DNA from: an uncultured Clostridium sp.
GTDB lineage: Bacteria; Bacillota_A; Clostridia; TANB77; CAG-508
Length of the DNA: 6,292 bases
NCBI GenBank assembly: GCA_947244675.1
Contig: CAMXLV010000094.1
Location: 1-6,292, forward strand
Direction of reading: 5' to 3'
Positions within the stretch are counted from its first letter, which is position 1; every line of letters starts with the position of its first letter. The notes under the pieces were generated by a model. That model saw nothing but the letters and a program-made list of their open reading frames with translations. It was not told the DNA's origin and searched no databases. This document shows, piece by piece, positions 5,418 through 6,292 of the stretch. The position numbers and the translations under genes were made by a program.

Positions 5418-6292
5418 TTAATAAAGTTTGCAAGTAATAAGTTTTTCTAAAATTTGAATAGCATTGGTAGCAGCTCCTTTTCTTAAATTATCAGCTACGA
5501 CCCATAAATTCAAGCCATTTGGAATACTAAAATCACGTCGAATTCTTCCAACGAATACTTCATCATTACCATTAACCTTGCTAGCTAAAGGGTAATAACC
5601 TTTTTCTGGATTATCTACAACTACAATACCAGGTGAATTTTCTAATAATAAACGAACATCATAAATATCAAATTTTCGATCTAAAGTAATATTAATACAT
5701 TCTCCATGACAATTGGTTACAGGAACTCTTACTGCAGTTGCAGTGATGGGTAAGTTTGGACGATGTAAAATTTTTCTTGTTTCTTCTATCATTTTGTATT
5801 CTTCTTTGGTGTAACCATGTTCCATAAAAACATCAATTTGGGGAATACAGTTATTATAGATAGGGTAAGGGAATTTTTTTAGTGTTTTTTTGGCAGCTTT
5901 ATTTTCTAAATCTTCAATGCCTAAACGACCAGCTCCAGATACTGCTTGATAGGTTGAATATACAATTCTTTTAATAACATATTTTTTATCAATTACTTTT
6001 AGAGGTAACATTGCTTGAATTGTGGAACAATTAGGATTAGCGATAATTCCTTTATGATAAGCTAGATCTTCGGGGTTAACCTCAGGAACGACTAAAGGAA
6101 CTTCTGGATGCATACGAAAAACACTACTATTATCAATTACAACACAACCTTTAGAAACAGCAAGAGGGGCATATTTTTTAGAAACACTACCACCAGCACA
6201 AAAAATAGCATAGTCAAAATGTGTATCAAATGATGTTTCATTTAATTCACAAAGAATGTAATCTTGGTTTAAAAAACGAATTTTGGAGCCAG
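5418..6292 (-). CDS. asd: Aspartate-semialdehyde dehydrogenase, N-terminus beyond the window
   Basis: NADPH-dependent enzyme converting L-aspartyl-4-phosphate to L-aspartate 4-semialdehyde, the branch point to lysine, diaminopimelate, threonine and methionine. The frame stays open from the ATG at 6113 to base 6290 (59 more codons, including FDYAIFCAGGSVSKKYAPLA and VVIDNSS), so that ATG is internal and the gene continues past the right edge. About 290 residues are visible; the family is about 330-340, so some 45 residues with the glycine-rich NADP-binding start are missing. Visible signatures are the catalytic cysteine in ANPNCSTIQ (residue 88 of the visible part), TYQAVSGAG, the general-base histidine in RVPVTNCHGE (residue 195), EVFVGRIRRD and the C-terminal WVVADNLRKGAATNAIQI. 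The motif reads HGE where many Gram-positive members have HSE. No convincing terminator follows its stop. No other aspartate-pathway gene lies in the window. Confidence 0.96.
   Translation of the reverse strand, partial: GSKIRFLNQDYILCELNETSFDTHFDYAIFCAGGSVSKKYAPLAVSKGCVVIDNSSVFRMHPEVPLVVPEVNPEDLAYHKGIIANPNCSTIQAMLPLKVIDKKYVIKRIVYSTYQAVSGAGRLGIEDLENKAAKKTLKKFPYPIYNNCIPQIDVFMEHGYTKEEYKMIEETRKILHRPNLPITATAVRVPVTNCHGECINITLDRKFDIYDVRLLLENSPGIVVVDNPEKGYYPLASKVNGNDEVFVGRIRRDFSIPNGLNLWVVADNLRKGAATNAIQILEKLITCKLY

Noticed and set aside
6111..6113. ATG at 6113 (minus strand) as the asd start
   Set aside because: Conserved asd sequence continues in frame upstream to the window edge, so this methionine is internal.

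Overview
The window is AT-rich, with short intergenic gaps, strong AGGAGG-like ribosome binding sites, TATAAT-type promoters and the standard bacterial code. It looks like a low-GC Firmicutes chromosome, most likely an uncultured or gut-type Clostridia lineage. This placement rests on gene content and style; no rRNA or marker phylogeny is available here. No CRISPR array, tRNA, rRNA or transposase gene is visible.

Layout. (1) 1-3227, plus strand: the 3' end of an RNase E/G-family gene, then rimO (ribosomal protein S12 methylthiotransferase), then a 468-residue lysine/glutamate-rich protein of unknown function. The gaps are 22 and 13 bp, each gene has its own ribosome binding site, and the run ends at a perfect 13-bp stem that appears to terminate transcription from both sides. 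It reads as one operon of RNA processing, ribosome modification and an unknown partner. (2) 3263-4135, minus strand: a cation diffusion facilitator exporter whose site-A residues (Asn-Asp/Asp-Asp) fit the manganese type. (3) 4262-4591, plus strand: a small single-pass membrane protein, divergent from the exporter. The two promoters are back to back with -35 boxes 4 bp apart. (4) 4592-4771: a structured convergent region with a 74-bp near-perfect palindrome, a second hairpin that reuses part of its arm sequence, and a strong minus-strand intrinsic terminator. (5) 4723-5298, minus strand: an HD-domain hydrolase with its own extended -10 promoter. (6) 5418-6292, minus strand: aspartate-semialdehyde dehydrogenase (asd), its N-terminus cut off by the right edge.

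Most unusual points. The HD-hydrolase reading frame runs through its own intrinsic terminator: the hairpin and U-tract precede the stop codon, so terminated transcripts should lack a stop codon and be substrates for ribosome rescue. The unknown protein after rimO begins with two diverged tandem copies of a domain of about 46 residues (18 of 46 identical, ungapped, offset 81). The RNase E/G protein ends just after the catalytic DNase I-like region, without the usual CPxC zinc-link. The rest is ordinary core and housekeeping sequence, and no multi-gene defence or mobile system is visible.
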